Under the pieces are notes generated by a model. The model ran no database searches. It worked only from the letters and a program-made list of their open reading frames with translations, and was not told the origin of the DNA. This document shows, in pieces, positions 1-12,110 of a DNA stretch of 64,000 bases. The position numbers and the translations under genes were made by a program. How positions within the stretch are numbered: position 1 is the stretch's first letter; each line of letters starts with the position of its first letter. The stretch lies in contig JAJEKV010000010.1 in NCBI GenBank assembly GCA_021234155.1, positions 9,650,406 through 9,714,405 on the forward strand, read 5' to 3'. This DNA is from Isoetes taiwanensis (Eukaryota > Streptophyta > Lycopodiopsida > Isoetales > Isoetaceae).

Positions 1-769
1 AGGCCACCACTACCAGTGTTGGCGGAAGCCGCCTACTTTGGCGCTTCTTGAGGTCGTGGGTGGTCTTCGCCACTGAAACTTGGTCCCCTGTGGCAACGCT
101 GCACGCTCGAGTCCATTGGCGAGTCAAATCGCACCCGGGAGAGGGAGGTCGCCCTGGCCCCGCCCCCGTGGCCTTGGGGAGAGGGAAATTCGGGGCAAGC
201 AGCTTCCCGGGATTTTAGGGTCCGTAAGCTCCAACACCCCAACACCCAAGTCACTCCAGGTCCCTACTCGACCGGGACAGTGAGAGGGCCTCCAAAACGT
301 GAAACCTTGTGGGTTGCCTAGAAGGGTTTGCGCCCACTTGGTCTGACAGGGACCTGGCCGAGGAGCAGCCTCCAAAACGAGCAAAACCGACGGGAGCGGA
401 GTTTGGGCCTGTCCCTCCTCCGATGTGGCTAGAAGGGTTTGGGGCTTTGGGGCCATTCATAAATTCTCGCAATTAATGCATTGTACTAAAATAGATTCTC
501 GATTTTTGCCAGCTGGAATCCTAATCCATTTCCAAAGACACACGGAACATTTTCAAAAAGTTTTGGAGTAAATCGCCCCCGTGGCCTCGGGGCAAGCCCT
601 CGCGGAGGTCCGGGCAGAATACCCCAAGTCAACGCAGGCCGACCTGGAACCTCCAAAAACGAAAATACGCCGTGTTTTTAAAAGGTTTGGGCATCGGTCC
701 TTGTCCCGGCCGATGTGCCGCAAGTTTAGAAGTTTGGGGCCTGTCCTTTTTTAAAAATACTGGCAAGAC
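1..769. repeat. Left edge of the 1.1-kb satellite array (partial, deleted units)
   Basis: The segment matches the unit of the array to its right. It starts in the 'gagctactttggcgcttctt' block seen in every later unit and runs to the AT-rich anchor (attcataaattcgcaattaa). That anchor occurs twice here, near 454 and at 770, only about 316 bp apart, so the unit between is internally deleted. All open frames are shadows of GC-rich repeat: they differ from unit to unit and none is conserved. The array continues beyond the left end of the window. Confidence 0.85.
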
Positions 770-3700
770 ATTCATAAATTCGCAATTAATGCATTGTACC
801 TAAAAATAAATTCTGATTTTTTGCCACCGAATCCTAATCCATTTCCAAAGACACGCCCCAATTTTCAAATTTTCTGAGAAGGTCTAGGTCAAAGGGTTAG
901 TTTAGAACGGTTCTGGCAAACCACGCTGGTATGCAACCGAAAAACGCACCCTTCCCCAAGTCAAACGAGGCCAGACCTTGCAGGATCCCCACAAGAGGGG
1001 AGAGTCCCGGACCCCAAGAGGCGGGATCCAAAAGTTCCCAGGCAGCCCTTTTCCCGGGCAAGCCGCCCCCTGGGCCGCACGCTTAATGACCACCCTCCCG
1101 AGCCCTGCCTCTATCCCACCGCTGATCCTCCGCTCAGGGGCCCTCTTCGAAGGCCCAAAAAGATTCCAGACGGGTCCGAGAACTTGTCAAACCGCGGGCG
1201 CCCCGGTGGCTCCAAGCCTTGTAGAAACCGCAGTTGTCTTGTCGCTCGCACCGGGAGGCTCCTAATGGCAAATCGACCCCGCCAAATCGTCCCGAATGGC
1301 TAAATTACCCTAGGGAGCAAGTTACAAGGTCGGGTTTGCAAAAGAAAGAAACACTCACGCCTCCACGACAAGATCCCGCATCCACATCCTAGGCCAATTG
1401 ACTACGAAAGTGATGGAAGTGAGCTACTTTGGCGCTTTGGAGGTCGGGTGGTCTTCTGCCACGAACTTGGTCCCCGTGGCAAGTCGACGCTCGAGTCCAT
1501 TGGCAGAGTCAAATCGCATTCGGAGAGGGGAGGTCGCCTGGCCCGGCCCCCGTGGTCTTGGGAGAGGAAATTCGGGCAAGCAGCTTCCTGGGATTTTTAG
1601 GTCCGCGGCTTCCGCAAGCGCCAACACCCCCACTCCACGCCAAGTCACGCCAGCAAGGTCCCGCCCGACCGACAGGAGAGGGCCTCCAAAACGAAACCCC
1701 GTGGGGTGCCGTGTTCTAGAAGGGTTTGGCGCTTTGGGGGGCCGAAGACTTGGTCTCTGCTGCACTTGGGACCCGGGCGAGAAGCCGCAATGGTGAAAAA
1801 TACGGAGCAAGGGGAACTGACGGAGCGGAGTTTGGGCCTGTCCTCCTCCCCATGTGGCAAGTAGAAGTCTGGGGGCTTTTGCAAAGGGCAAGACATTCAT
1901 AAATTCGCAATTAATGCATTGTACCTAAAATAAATTCTGATTTTTGCCACCTGAATCCTAATCCATTTCCAGCACACAGCCCAATTTTTTCAAATTTTCT
2001 GAGAAGGTCTAGGTCAAAGGGTCAAGATTAGAACCGGGTCGGGCAGCCCGCTCGCAGGTGGCAACCGAAGCCGCACCCTTCCCCAAGTCAAACGAGGCCA
2101 GACCTTGCAGGATCCTCACAAGAGGGGAGAGTCCCACCCCAAGAGGCGGATCCAAAAGTTCCCCGAGGCAGCTCTTCCTCGGGCAGCCGCCCCGGGTGCG
2201 AGACGCTAATGACCACCCTCCCTGAGCCCGCCTCCCCTATCCCACCGCTGATCCTCCGCTCCGTGTTCTAGGGGCCCCTTCTGAAGGCCCAAAAGATTCC
2301 GTGATCGGGTCCTGAGAACTTGTCAAACCGCTGGGCGCCCCGAGGTCTAGGTCTTTGTAAAACCGCAGTTGTCTTGTCGCTCGGGCACCCCAAGGGAGGC
2401 TCCTAATGGCAAATCCACCCTAAATCGGCGAATGGCTAAATTTACCCTAGGGAGCAAGTTACAAGGTCGGTTTTGCAAAAGAAAAGAAACACTCACGCCT
2501 CCACGACAAGATCCCGCATCCACATCCTAGGCCAATTGACTACGAAAGTGTGATGGAAGTGAGCTACTTTGGCGCTTCTTGAGGTCGGGTGGTCTTCCTG
2601 CCACGAACTTGGTCCCCGTGGCAACGCCGACGCTTCGAGTCCATTGGCGTAGAGTCAAATCGCGATTCCGAGAGGGGAGGTCGCCCGCCCGGCCCCTCGT
2701 GGCCTTGGGGAGAGGAAATTCGGGGCAAGCAAACCGGGATTTTAGGGTCCGTGGTTCAAGCCAACACCCCCACTCCACGCCAAGTCACCTTGTCGCAAGC
2801 AAGGTCCCGCCCGACCGACACAAGGAGAGGGCCTCCAAAACGAAAACCCCCGTGGGCTGCCGTGTTCTAGAAGGGTTTGCGCTTTGGGGGGCCGAGACTT
2901 GGTCTCAAGGCACTTGGGACCTGGCCGAAGCCGCAAATGAATACGGAGCAAGGGGAACCGACGGAGCGAGTTTGGGCCTGTCCTCCTCCCTCCCGATGTG
3001 GCAAGTAGAAGTCTCTGGGGCTTTGCAAAGGGCAAGACATTCATAAATTCGCAATTAATGCATTGTACGAAAATAAATTCTGATTTTTGCCACCGAATCC
3101 TAATCCATTTCCAAAGACACAGCCCAATTTTCAAATTTTCTGAGAAGGTCTAGGTCAAAGGGTTAGCATAGAACGGCCGGGCAGCCCGCCAGGTGGCAAC
3201 CGAGCCGGCACCCTTCCCCAAGTCAAACGAGGCCAGACCTTGCAGGATCCTCACAAGAGGGGAGAGTCCGACCCCAAGAGGCGGATCCAAAAGTTCCCCA
3301 GGCAGCCCTTCCCTCGCGGGCCCCCCGGGCCGACGCTAATGACCACCCTCCCCGAGCCCTGCCTCCCTATCCCACCGCTGATCCTCCGCTCAGGGGCCTC
3401 TTCGAAGGCCCAAAAGATTCCAGATCGGGTCCGAGAACTTGTCAAACCGCTGGGCGCCCCGAGGTCACCTTGTAGAAACCGGGGCAGTTGTCTTGTCGCT
3501 CGCACCGGGAGGTTCTAAATGGCAAATCGACCCCGCCAAATCGTCCGGAATGGCGAAATTACCCTAGGGAGCAAGTTACAAGGTCGGTTTTGCAAAAGAA
3601 AGAAACACTCACGCCTCCACGACAAGATCCCGCATCCACATCCTAGGCCAATTGACTACGAGTGTGATGGAAGTGAGCTACTTTGGCGCTTCTTGGAGGT

Positions 3701-6700
3701 CGGGTGGTCTTCTCGCCACTAACTTGGTCCCTGTGGCAACGCCGACGCTCCGAGTCCATTGGGCAGAGTCAAATCGCGATTCCGAGAGGGGAGGTCGCCT
3801 GGGCCCGGCCCCTGTGGCCTTGGGGAGAGGAAATTCGGGGCAAGCAGCCCGGGATTTTTAGGGTCCGTGTTCTCAAGGCCAACACCCCCACTCCATCGCC
3901 AAGTCACTTCGCAAGGTCCCGCCGACCCGGACAAGGAGAGAGGGCCTCCAAAACGAAAACCCCGTGGGCTGCCGTGTTCTAGAAGGGTTTGGCGCTTTGG
4001 GGCCGAGACTTGGTCCGTTGCACTTGGGACCCGGCCGAGAAGCCGCAAATGAAAATACGGAGCAAGGGGAACTGACGGAGCTGAAGTTTGGGCCCGTCCC
4101 CTCCCTCCGATGTGGCAAGTAGAAGCCTGGGGGCGCTGGCAAGACATTCATAAATTCGCAATTAATGCATTGTACTAAAATAAATTTGATTTTTGCCACC
4201 GAATCCTAATCCATTTCCAAAGACAATAGCCCCCAATTTTCAAATTTTCGAGAAAGGTCTAGGTCAAAGGGTTAGTGATAGAACGGCCGCGGGCAGCCCG
4301 CTGGTGGCAACCGAAGCCGCACCCTTCCCCAAGTCAAACGAGGCCAGACCTTGCGGATCCCCACAAGAGGGGAGAGTCCCACCCCAAGAGGCGGGATCCA
4401 AAAGTTCCCGAGGCAGCCTTCCCCGGCAGCCGCCCCCTGGGTTGCGACGCTTAATGACCACCCTCCCGAGCCCTGGTTCCCTATCCGACCGCTGATCCTC
4501 CGCTCAGGCCCCTTCTTCGAAGGCCCAAAAGATTCCAGATCGGGTCCCGAGAACTTGTCAAACCGCTGGGCCCCCGAGGTCTACCTTGTAGAAACCGCAG
4601 TTGTCTTGTCGTCGCACCGGGAGGCTCCAAATGGCCAAATCGTCCCTAATGGCGAAATTACCCTAGGGAGCAAGTTACAAGGTCGGTTTTTGCAAAAGAG
4701 AGAAACACTCACGCCCACCACGAAAGATCCCCGATCCACATCCTAGGCCAATTGACTAAAGTGTGATGGAAGTGAGCTACTTTGGCTTCTTGGAGGTCGG
4801 GTGGTCTTCGCCACGAACTTGGTCCCCGTGGCAACGCCGACGCTCCGAGTCCATTGGCGAGTCAAATCGCGATTCTCGAGAGGGGAGGTCGCCTCCGGCC
4901 CCCCGTGGCCTTGGGGAGAGGAAATCGGGGGATTTTAGGTCCGCAACACCCCCACTCCACGCCGTTAGGTCCCCACCGACCGGAAGGGAGGGGCCTCCAA
5001 AACGAAACCCCCCACTCCAGAAGGGTTTGTCACTTTGGGGGCCGGTGACTTGGTCCCTTTGGGACCCGGGCCGAAGCCGCCGAATACGGAGAGGGGAACT
5101 CCAAAAGTCAAACCCCGGTGCCATACAATGTGCCGTGACTTGTAGAAGGGTTTCCATAATGTGATAATGAAGAGGTTTGGGGTTTTTGCCACTACTTGGG
5201 GTAAACTTTGTACTGGGGTCGAATTTGCCTTTCAAGAAATCGTGATACGGGGAAGCTTTGATCACCCTATGCACGCATTACGGCATACCCCCTTTTACTA
5301 TAAGAACCCCCGGAGCCGAGTTTGGGCATGTCCTCCTCCCGATGTGGCAAGTAGAAGTCTGGGGGCTTTTGCAAAGGGCAAGACATTCATAAATTCGCAA
5401 TTAATGCATTGTACCTAAAATAAATTCTGATTTTTTTTTGCCACCGAATCCTAATCCATTTCCAAAGACACAGCCCAATTTTCAAATTTTCTGAGAAGGT
5501 CTAGGTCAAAGGGTTAGCATTAGAACTGCCGGGCAGCCCGCTGTGGCAACCGAAGCCGCACCCTTCCCCAAGTCAAACGAGGCCAGACCTTGCAGGATCC
5601 TCACAAGAGGGGAGAGTCCCACCCCAAGAGGCGGGATCCAAAAGTTCCCCGAGGCAGCCCTTCCTCGGCAGCCGCCCCTGGGTCGTGACGCTAATGACCA
5701 CCTCCCGAGCCCTGCCCCTATCCCACCGCTGATCCTCCGCTCAGGCCCCCTTCTGAAGGCCCAAAAAGATTCCGATGACGGGTCCGAGAACTTGTCAAAC
5801 CGCTGGGCGCCCCGAGGTCGCCTTGTAGAAACCGCAGTTGTCTTGTCGCTCGCACCGGGAGGTTCTAATGGCAAATCGACCGCCAAATCGTCCCGAATGG
5901 CGAAATTACCCTAGGGAGCAAGTTACAAGGTCGGTTTTGCAAAAGAGAGAAACACTCACGCCTCCACGACAGAGATCCCGCATCCACATCCTAGGCCAAT
6001 TGACTACGAAAGTGTGATGGAAGTGAGCTACTTTGGCGCTTCTTGGAGGTCGGGTGGTCTTCCTGCCACGGAACTTGGTCCCCAGGCAACGCCGACGCTC
6101 TGAGTCCATTGGCAGAGCCAAATCGCGATTCCCGAGAGGGGAGGTCGCCCGCCCGGCCCCTGTGGCCTTGGGGAGAGGAAATTCGGGCAAGCAGCCTTCC
6201 TGGGATTTTAGGGTCCGTGTTCAAGGCCAACACCCCCACTCCACGCCAAGTCACTCCAAGAAGGTCCCGCCGGACCGACAAGGAGAGGGCCTCCAAAACG
6301 TAAACCCCGTGGGCTGCCGTGTTCTAGAATGGTTTGGCGCTTTGGGGCCGTGACTTGGTCTCATGCACTTGGGACCCGCCGAGAAGCCGCAGCCGGTGAA
6401 TACGGAGCAAGGGGAACCCACGAGCGGAGTTTGGGCCTGTCCTCCTCCCCCGATGTGGCAAGTAGAAGTCGGGGGCTTTTGCAAAGGGCAAGACATTCAT
6501 AAATTCGCAATTAATGCATTGTACCTAAAATAAATTCTGATTTTTTGCCACCGGAATCCTAATCCATTTCCAAAGACACAGCCCAATTTTTTCAAATTTT
6601 CGAGAAGGTCTAGGTCAAAGGGTTAGTATTAGAATGGTCGGGCAGCCCGCTGTGGCAACCGAAATGGCACCCTTCCCCAAGTCAAACGAGGCCAGACCTG

Positions 6701-8709
6701 CGGATCCCTCACAAGAGGGGAGAGTCCCACCCCAAGAGGCGGATCCAAAAGTTCCCCAGGCAGCTCTTCCCCGCAGCCCCCTGGGCCGCACGCCACGACC
6801 ACCTCCCTGAGCCCTGCTCCCCTATCCCACCGCTGATCCTCCGCTCAGGGCCCTCTTCTGAAGGCCCAAAAGATTCCGTGATCGGTCCCGAGAACTTGTC
6901 AAACCACGGGCGCCCCCGAGGTCTACCTTGTAGAAACCGCAGTTGTCTTGTCGCTCGCACCGGGAGGCTCCTGAATGGCAAATCGTCCTGAATGGCCTAA
7001 ATTACCCTAGGGAGCAAGTTACAAGGTCGGTTTTTGCAAAAGAGAGAAACACTCACGCCCTCCACGACAAAAGATCCAAAGATCCACATCCTAGGCCAAT
7101 TGACTACGAGTGTGATGGAAGTGAGCTACTTTGGCGCTTCTTGGAGGTCGGTGGTCTTCGCCACCTTAACTTGGTCCCCGTGGCAACGTCGACGCTTCCG
7201 AGTCCATTGGCAGAGTCAAATCACGATTCCTGAGAGGGGAGGTCGCCCGTCCGGCCCCAGGGCCTTGGGAGAGGAAATTCGGGCAAGCAGCCCGGGATTT
7301 TAGGGTCCGTGGCCAACACCCCCACTCCATGGCCAACACCCCCACTCCACGCCAAGTCACTTGTACACGCAAGGTCCCGCCTAACCGACAGGGAGAGGGC
7401 TCTCCAAAACGTAAACCCCGTGGGTTACCGTGTTCTAGAAGGGTTTGCGCTTTGGGGGCCGGTGACTTGGTCTGCTGCACTTGGGACTCCGCCGAAAGCC
7501 GCAGCCGAATACGGAGCAAGGGGAACCGACGGAGCGAGTTTGGGCATGTCCTCCTCCGATGTGGCAAGTAGAAGTCTGGGGCTTTTGCAAAGGGCAAGAC
7601 ATTCATAAATTCGCAATAATGCATTGTACGAAAATAAATTTCTGATTTTTTTGCCACCGAATCCTAATCCATTTCCAAAGACACAGCCCAATTTTCAAAT
7701 TTTCGAGAAGGTCTAGGTCAAAGGGTTAGCATTAGAACGGGCGGGCAGCCCGCTGGTGGGCAACCGAAATGGCACCCTTCCCCAAGTCAAACGAGGCCAG
7801 ACCCTTGCGGGATCCTCACAAGAGGGGAGAGTCCTGACCCCAAGAGGCGGATCCAAAAGTTCCCCGAGGCAGCCCTTCCCCGGCAGCAGCCTCCCTGGGT
7901 CGCACGCTAATGACCACCCTCCCCTGAGCCCCGGTCCCCTATCCCACCGCTGATCCTCCGCTCAGGGGCCCCTCTTCGAAGGCCCAAAAGATTCCAGATC
8001 GGTCCGGAGAACTTGTCAAACCGCTGGGCCCCCGAGTCGGCTATTTAGAAACCGCAAGTTGTCTTGTCGTCGCACCGGAGGCTCCTAATGGCAAATCGAC
8101 CCGCCAAATCGTCCCAATGGCTTAAATTACCCTAGGGAGCAAGTTACAAGGTCGGTTTTGCAAAAGAGAGAAACACTCACGCCTCCACGACAAGATCCCC
8201 GCATCCACATCCTAGGCCAATTGACTACGAGTGTGATGGAAGTGAGCTACTTTGGCGCTTCTTGGAGGTCGGGTGGTCTTCCTCGCCACGAAACTTGGTC
8301 CCCGTGGCAACGCCGACGCTCGAGTCCATTGGCAGAGTCAAGTCGCCATTCCGAGAGGGGAGGTCGCCTCCCGGCCCCGTGGCCTGGGGAGAGGAAATTC
8401 GGGCAAGCGCCTCCGGGATTTTAGGGTCCGTGGTCGGCAAGGCAACACCAAGACTCCACGCCAAGTCACGCAAGCAAGGTCCCGCCTCGACCGACAAGGA
8501 GAGGGCCTCCAAAACGTAAACCCCGTGGGCTGCCGTGTTCTAGAAGGGTTTGGCGCTTTGGGGCCGAGACTTGGTCCGCTGCACTTGGGACCGGGCCGAA
8601 GCCGCAGCCTAGAATACGGAGCAAGGGGAACTCGACGAAGCTGCGAGTTTGGGCCTGTCCTCCTCCGATGTAGCAAGTAGAAGCCTGGGGCTTTGGTAAA
8701 GGGCAAGAC
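770..8709. repeat. GC-rich tandem array, seven units of about 1.1 kb
   Basis: The anchor 'attcataaattcgcaattaa' recurs at 770, 1895, 3039, 4146, 5385, 6495, 7601 and 8710, giving units of 1125, 1144, 1107, 1239, 1110, 1106 and 1109 bp. Every unit carries the same blocks in order: 'ggtctaggtcaaagggttag', 'ccccaagtcaaacgaggcc', 'gatcctccgctcagg', 'gagaacttgtcaaacc', 'accctagggagcaagttaca', 'cacatcctaggccaattgac' and 'gagggcctccaaaacg'. I find no 5S or large rRNA sequence. Copies differ mostly by 1-4 nt indels at fixed places rather than by substitutions. Function unknown; a large satellite or an amplified intergenic or element fragment are both possible. Confidence 0.9.
5100..5312. other. Extra ~210-bp segment inside one satellite unit
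   Basis: The unit at 4146-5384 is about 130 bp longer than its neighbours. The excess lies here, between the 'gaggggaact' block and the 'gagtttgggcatgtcctcc' block. The segment is less GC-rich and has no counterpart in the other units. I see no clear terminal repeats or target duplication, so a filler-DNA or gene-conversion event is as likely as an insertion. Confidence 0.5.
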
Positions 8710-9784
8710 ATTCATAAATTCGCACTAATGCATTGTACCTAAAATAAATTCTGATTTTTGCCACCGATTCCTAACCCATCTCCAAAGACAATGTTCCAAT
8801 TTTTGAAATTTTCGGAGAAGGTCTAGGTCAAAGGGTTAGCTAAGGTCAAAGGAATGGAGTTTGTGGGATCGTTGTACTTTGGGGTTGACCTTGGCTCACT
8901 GGACGCTATATTTGGTCTAAGATTGCATTGAGAATATAAGCATCATAACTATTAGAATGAAGATAAATGATTACGTAAAAGCATCATAACTACTAGAATG
9001 AAGATAAATGATTAAAGAGCGGGTTGGGGGTTAGATTTGGTTGCTTGTGATGATGGTTGTGTTTCAAAGATCAAGGCATATGGATAGAGAGAATGCCTTT
9101 GTTCAACCCGATCGCCCCCTAAAGATATTTGACATGGATGGCATAATTAACTTGTAATGAACTCAATTCGGGGCAAGCAACTTCCTGGGGAGTTTAGGGT
9201 CCCAGCTCGGGCGCCAACACCCCCACTCCATGTCAACATACCTGCAAGGTCCCACCAAATCGACAAGGAGAGGGCTCTCCCAAACGTAAAACCCCGGTGG
9301 ACTTGCAGATTCTAGAAGGGTTTTGTTTTGGGGCCGCCGCTTTTGGTCCTCGCCACGTAACTTGGTCCCTAGGGCATCGCCGACGCTCTCCAGTCCATTG
9401 GCAGAGTCAAATCGCAGCTCCGGAGAGGGAGGTCGCCTCGCCCGGCCCCTGTGGCCTTGGGGAGAGGAAATTCGGGGCAAGCAGCTTCCGGGGATTTTAG
9501 GGTCCGTGCTCCGCAAGGCCAACACCCCCACTCCATGTCAAGTCACGGCGCAAGGTCCCGCCCGACCGGACAAGGAGAGGGCCTCCAAAACGTAAACCCC
9601 GCGGGCTGCCGTGTTCTAGAAGGGTTTGGCGCTTTGGGGGCCGACTTGGTCCGCTGCACTTGGGACCTGGCCGAGAAGCCGCAAATGGAATACTTTGAGC
9701 AAGGGGAACCGACGAGCGAGTTTGGGCTTGTCCTCCTCCCGATGTGGCAAGTAGAAGTCTGGGGGCTTTTGCAAAGGGCAAGAC
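8710..9784. repeat. Rearranged satellite unit with unrelated spacer
   Basis: This unit starts normally at 8710 and keeps the 'ggtctaggtcaaagggttag' block. It then changes to unrelated sequence (about 8838-9160) before returning to array blocks near 9165 and again near 9300-9780. The spacer holds a perfect-looking direct duplication of about 36 bp ('agcatcataacta...', near 8939-8975 and 8980-9015). The spacer beginning 'aaaggaatggagtttgtggg' occurs again at about 9922, so this chimeric unit type was itself duplicated. Confidence 0.75.
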
Positions 9785-10841
9785 ATTCATAAATTCGCAA
9801 TTAATGCATTGTACGAAAATAAATTCTGATTTTTGCCACCGATTCCTAACCCATCTCCATCACACATTCCCCAATTTTCAAATTTTCGAGAAGGTCTAGG
9901 TCAAAGGGTTAGCTAAGGTCAAAGGAATGGAGTTTGTGGGATCGTTGTACTTGGGGTTGACCTTGGCTCGCTGGACGTTATACTTGGTCTAAGATTGCAT
10001 TGGACGTAAACCCTGTGACTTGCCAGATTCTAGAAGGGTTTTTGTTTTGGTTTTTCTGCTCCCTAAAGCTATTTGACATGGATGGCATAACTAACTTGTA
10101 ATGAACTGGTTTTGTTTCTCAGAAACAATTGTACCTTGATGAAAGATTGCTTCATAGTTTCCAAGTGAAAATTTTTTTAATGTGTCCGACCGCCTTGTTG
10201 CCCCCCTGGTCAAAGACTCGCCTTTTTTCGATGCACACTCTTTTAATTATGCATTTTATTGCATTTATGGTTTATAAATTCGTAGTTAATGCATGGCATG
10301 GAATTAAATTATGGTTTTTGGTCAGCTGGCTTCCATGGTCATCACCAGCATACAGGAAAATTTCCAAAATTTTCGGATAAGGTCCAGACCCAAGCGTTGG
10401 GGTTAGAACGGTCCGGCAGTTGTTGGGGCAAGCATGACCGCACCTTTCCCCAAGTCAAACAAGGCGACTTTTGAATGGCCACCTCGGTAGGGAGAGTCCC
10501 GCCCCCGTGAGACGGACCCAAAAAAAACGCTTCTCGAGGCAGTCTGCCCTCCGCACCGCCTCGGGGATCAGATGCTAATGAACACCCTCCCCGGCTCGGG
10601 CCTCCCTATATATCCAACCGTTGAATCCTCCGCTCAAGGATCCAGCCCGAAAGACCAAAAATCCAAGATCGGTCCGAGAACCTCACAACCGCTGGGCCCC
10701 CCGGGGCGGCGCCCCCCGAAACGGCGATTCGACTTCGCTCATACAATTTTCGGGCGGTAATAATAGAATCCGGAATGTGATTGATCGCATGCATGCCTCG
10801 TGATCGCTCAAATAAGCCTAGGGACAAACTTTAATGAGCAT
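9785..10841. repeat. Diverged right edge of the satellite array
   Basis: A last standard anchor at 9785 is followed by the chimeric spacer at 9922-10010. A strongly diverged unit follows from about 10266: 'ttcgtagttaatgcatggca' replaces the anchor, and 'ccccaagtcaaacaaggcg', 'gaatcctccgctcaagg' and 'gatcggtccgagaacctcac' are recognisable. Divergence here includes ordinary substitutions, unlike the indel-dominated interior, as expected at an array edge that no longer homogenises. Confidence 0.75.
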
Positions 10842-11010
10842 CACATTAAAAAAGATGCAAAAATACAACGCCGCTATAACAAAATACGTCGCCGCAGGAC
10901 GCCGCGCGACGCAGATTTGAAATAACGCCGCGATGCGACGGACGCCGCATGCGCGACGCCTGTATTATTTTGAACCCGCGGGCGGGCTTTTCCGGAACTT
11001 CTTTTTGCCC
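10842..11010. repeat. GACGCC/GCCGC-rich patch, possible CACTA subterminal region
   Basis: The patch is dense in GACGCC, GCGACG and GCCGCATGCG motifs and shares the string GACGCCGC..ATGCG with the CACTA-type right terminus at 27.56-27.98 kb. It begins 'cacattaaaaaagatgc', which agrees at 18 of 31 positions with the inverted end at 27980. It may be a decayed left terminus of a CACTA element. The flanking trinucleotides do not match (cat versus gta), so this is only suggestive. Confidence 0.3.
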
Positions 11011-11129
11011 TACTTCTTCGAGCTTCTTGGGCGATCCGCGGCATTAGTACCCTGATCTACCTGCAAGCAAGTATTCTAAGGTTAGTATATCATGTTTTTT
11101 AGATTGAATAGGTTTTTTGGATTGAATGG
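11011..11129. other. Short unassigned spacer
   Basis: About 120 bp of mixed composition between the GACGCC-rich patch and the polypyrimidine tract, ending in two near-identical 'ttttttagattgaatag / ttttttggattgaatgg' strings. No gene is visible. Confidence 0.4.
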
Positions 11130-12000
11130 TGCATGCCCAACCTTCCTCTTTTTTTGGTTTCCTTTCCTTCATCTTCTTCTTTGTTCTTGATTTTTTTTCT
11201 TCCCATTCTTCCATGCCTCGTTCATTCTTCCTCCTTCTTTCTTCCCCATGCTTTATTTCTTCCTCATTCTTCCTCATGCTTCATTTCTTCCTCCTTCTTC
11301 CATGCTTTATTCTTTCCTCATTCTTTCTTCCCATATTTCTTCTTTCCTCATTTCTTTCTCATTCTTTCTTCCTCATTCTTTCTCATTTCTTTCTTCCTCA
11401 TGCTTTCTCATTCTTTATTCCTCACTCTTTCTCATTCTTCCTCATTCTTTCTCATTTCTTGCTTTCTCATTTCTTTTTCTCATGCTTTCTCATTTCTTTC
11501 TCATTTCTTTCTCATGCTTTCTCATTTGTTTCTCATTTCCATTCTTTCTCATGCTTTCTCATTCCTCATTCTTTCCCTCCCTTCCCTCATTTCTTTCTTC
11601 TCTTCCCTTCCTTATTCTTCATTTTTTTTCATTTCTTATTCTTCATTCTTTTTAATTTCATTTCTTCATTCTTCATTTGTTTCTTATTCTTCACATTTCT
11701 TCCTCACTTTCCATTCGATCCTTTTCTTTCCCTTCCCTTATTTTCTTCCTTCCATTCTATTCCCTTCCCTTCTCTTATTTCCTCTTATTTTTCTTCATTC
11801 TTTCTTGTTTCTTCTCTTATTTCTTCTCTATTCTATCCTTATTTCTTCCCTTCTATTCTCTTATTTCTTTCTCTTGTTTTATTTCTATCTCTTATTTTCT
11901 ATCCCCCTTTTTTCCTTTCTTTCTTCTTCGATCTTTTTCTTCTTTGTTCTTATTCTTCTAATGCTTTGTTACTTCATTCTTTTCTTGCAGCTTTTTTCTA
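11130..12000 (+). repeat. Polypyrimidine tract of TTC/TTTC/TCAT words
   Basis: About 870 bp of almost pure pyrimidine on the plus strand, broken mainly by A in 'tcat' and by 'catgc'. Words such as 'tttctcatttctttctcat' and 'ttcttcctcat' recur in irregular tandem. Open frames of up to about 310 codons (mostly Ser, Phe, Leu) arise because purine-poor sequence makes few stop codons; they show no domain and are not genes. Confidence 0.9.
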
Positions 12001-12110
12001 TTACGATTTGGACCCGACAGATCTTGTACACTGGCGTCCTTATTTTGGTAAGTAGTTGATCGCACTTGCATTTTATTTTTATAGTTTTAAGTAGGTTAAA
12101 AAATTGATGG

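Noticed and set aside
770-8709. Possible rDNA repeat
   Set aside because: No stretch matches 5S, 5.8S, 18S or 25S rRNA that I recognise; the 'gatcctccgctcagg' block is not an rRNA end.
1-9800. Many 60-160-codon open frames in the GC-rich array
   Set aside because: They occur in several frames and on both strands at the same unit positions, change with every small indel between units, and contain no domain.
10842-10872. Certain left terminus of a 17-kb CACTA element
   Set aside because: Only 18 of 31 positions agree with the right end, target trinucleotides differ, and left and right flanks are different host sequences. Kept only as a hypothesis.
11126-12059. 309-codon Phe/Ser/Leu-rich frame
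   Set aside because: Arises from polypyrimidine composition, which lacks stop codons; two overlapping frames are equally long.
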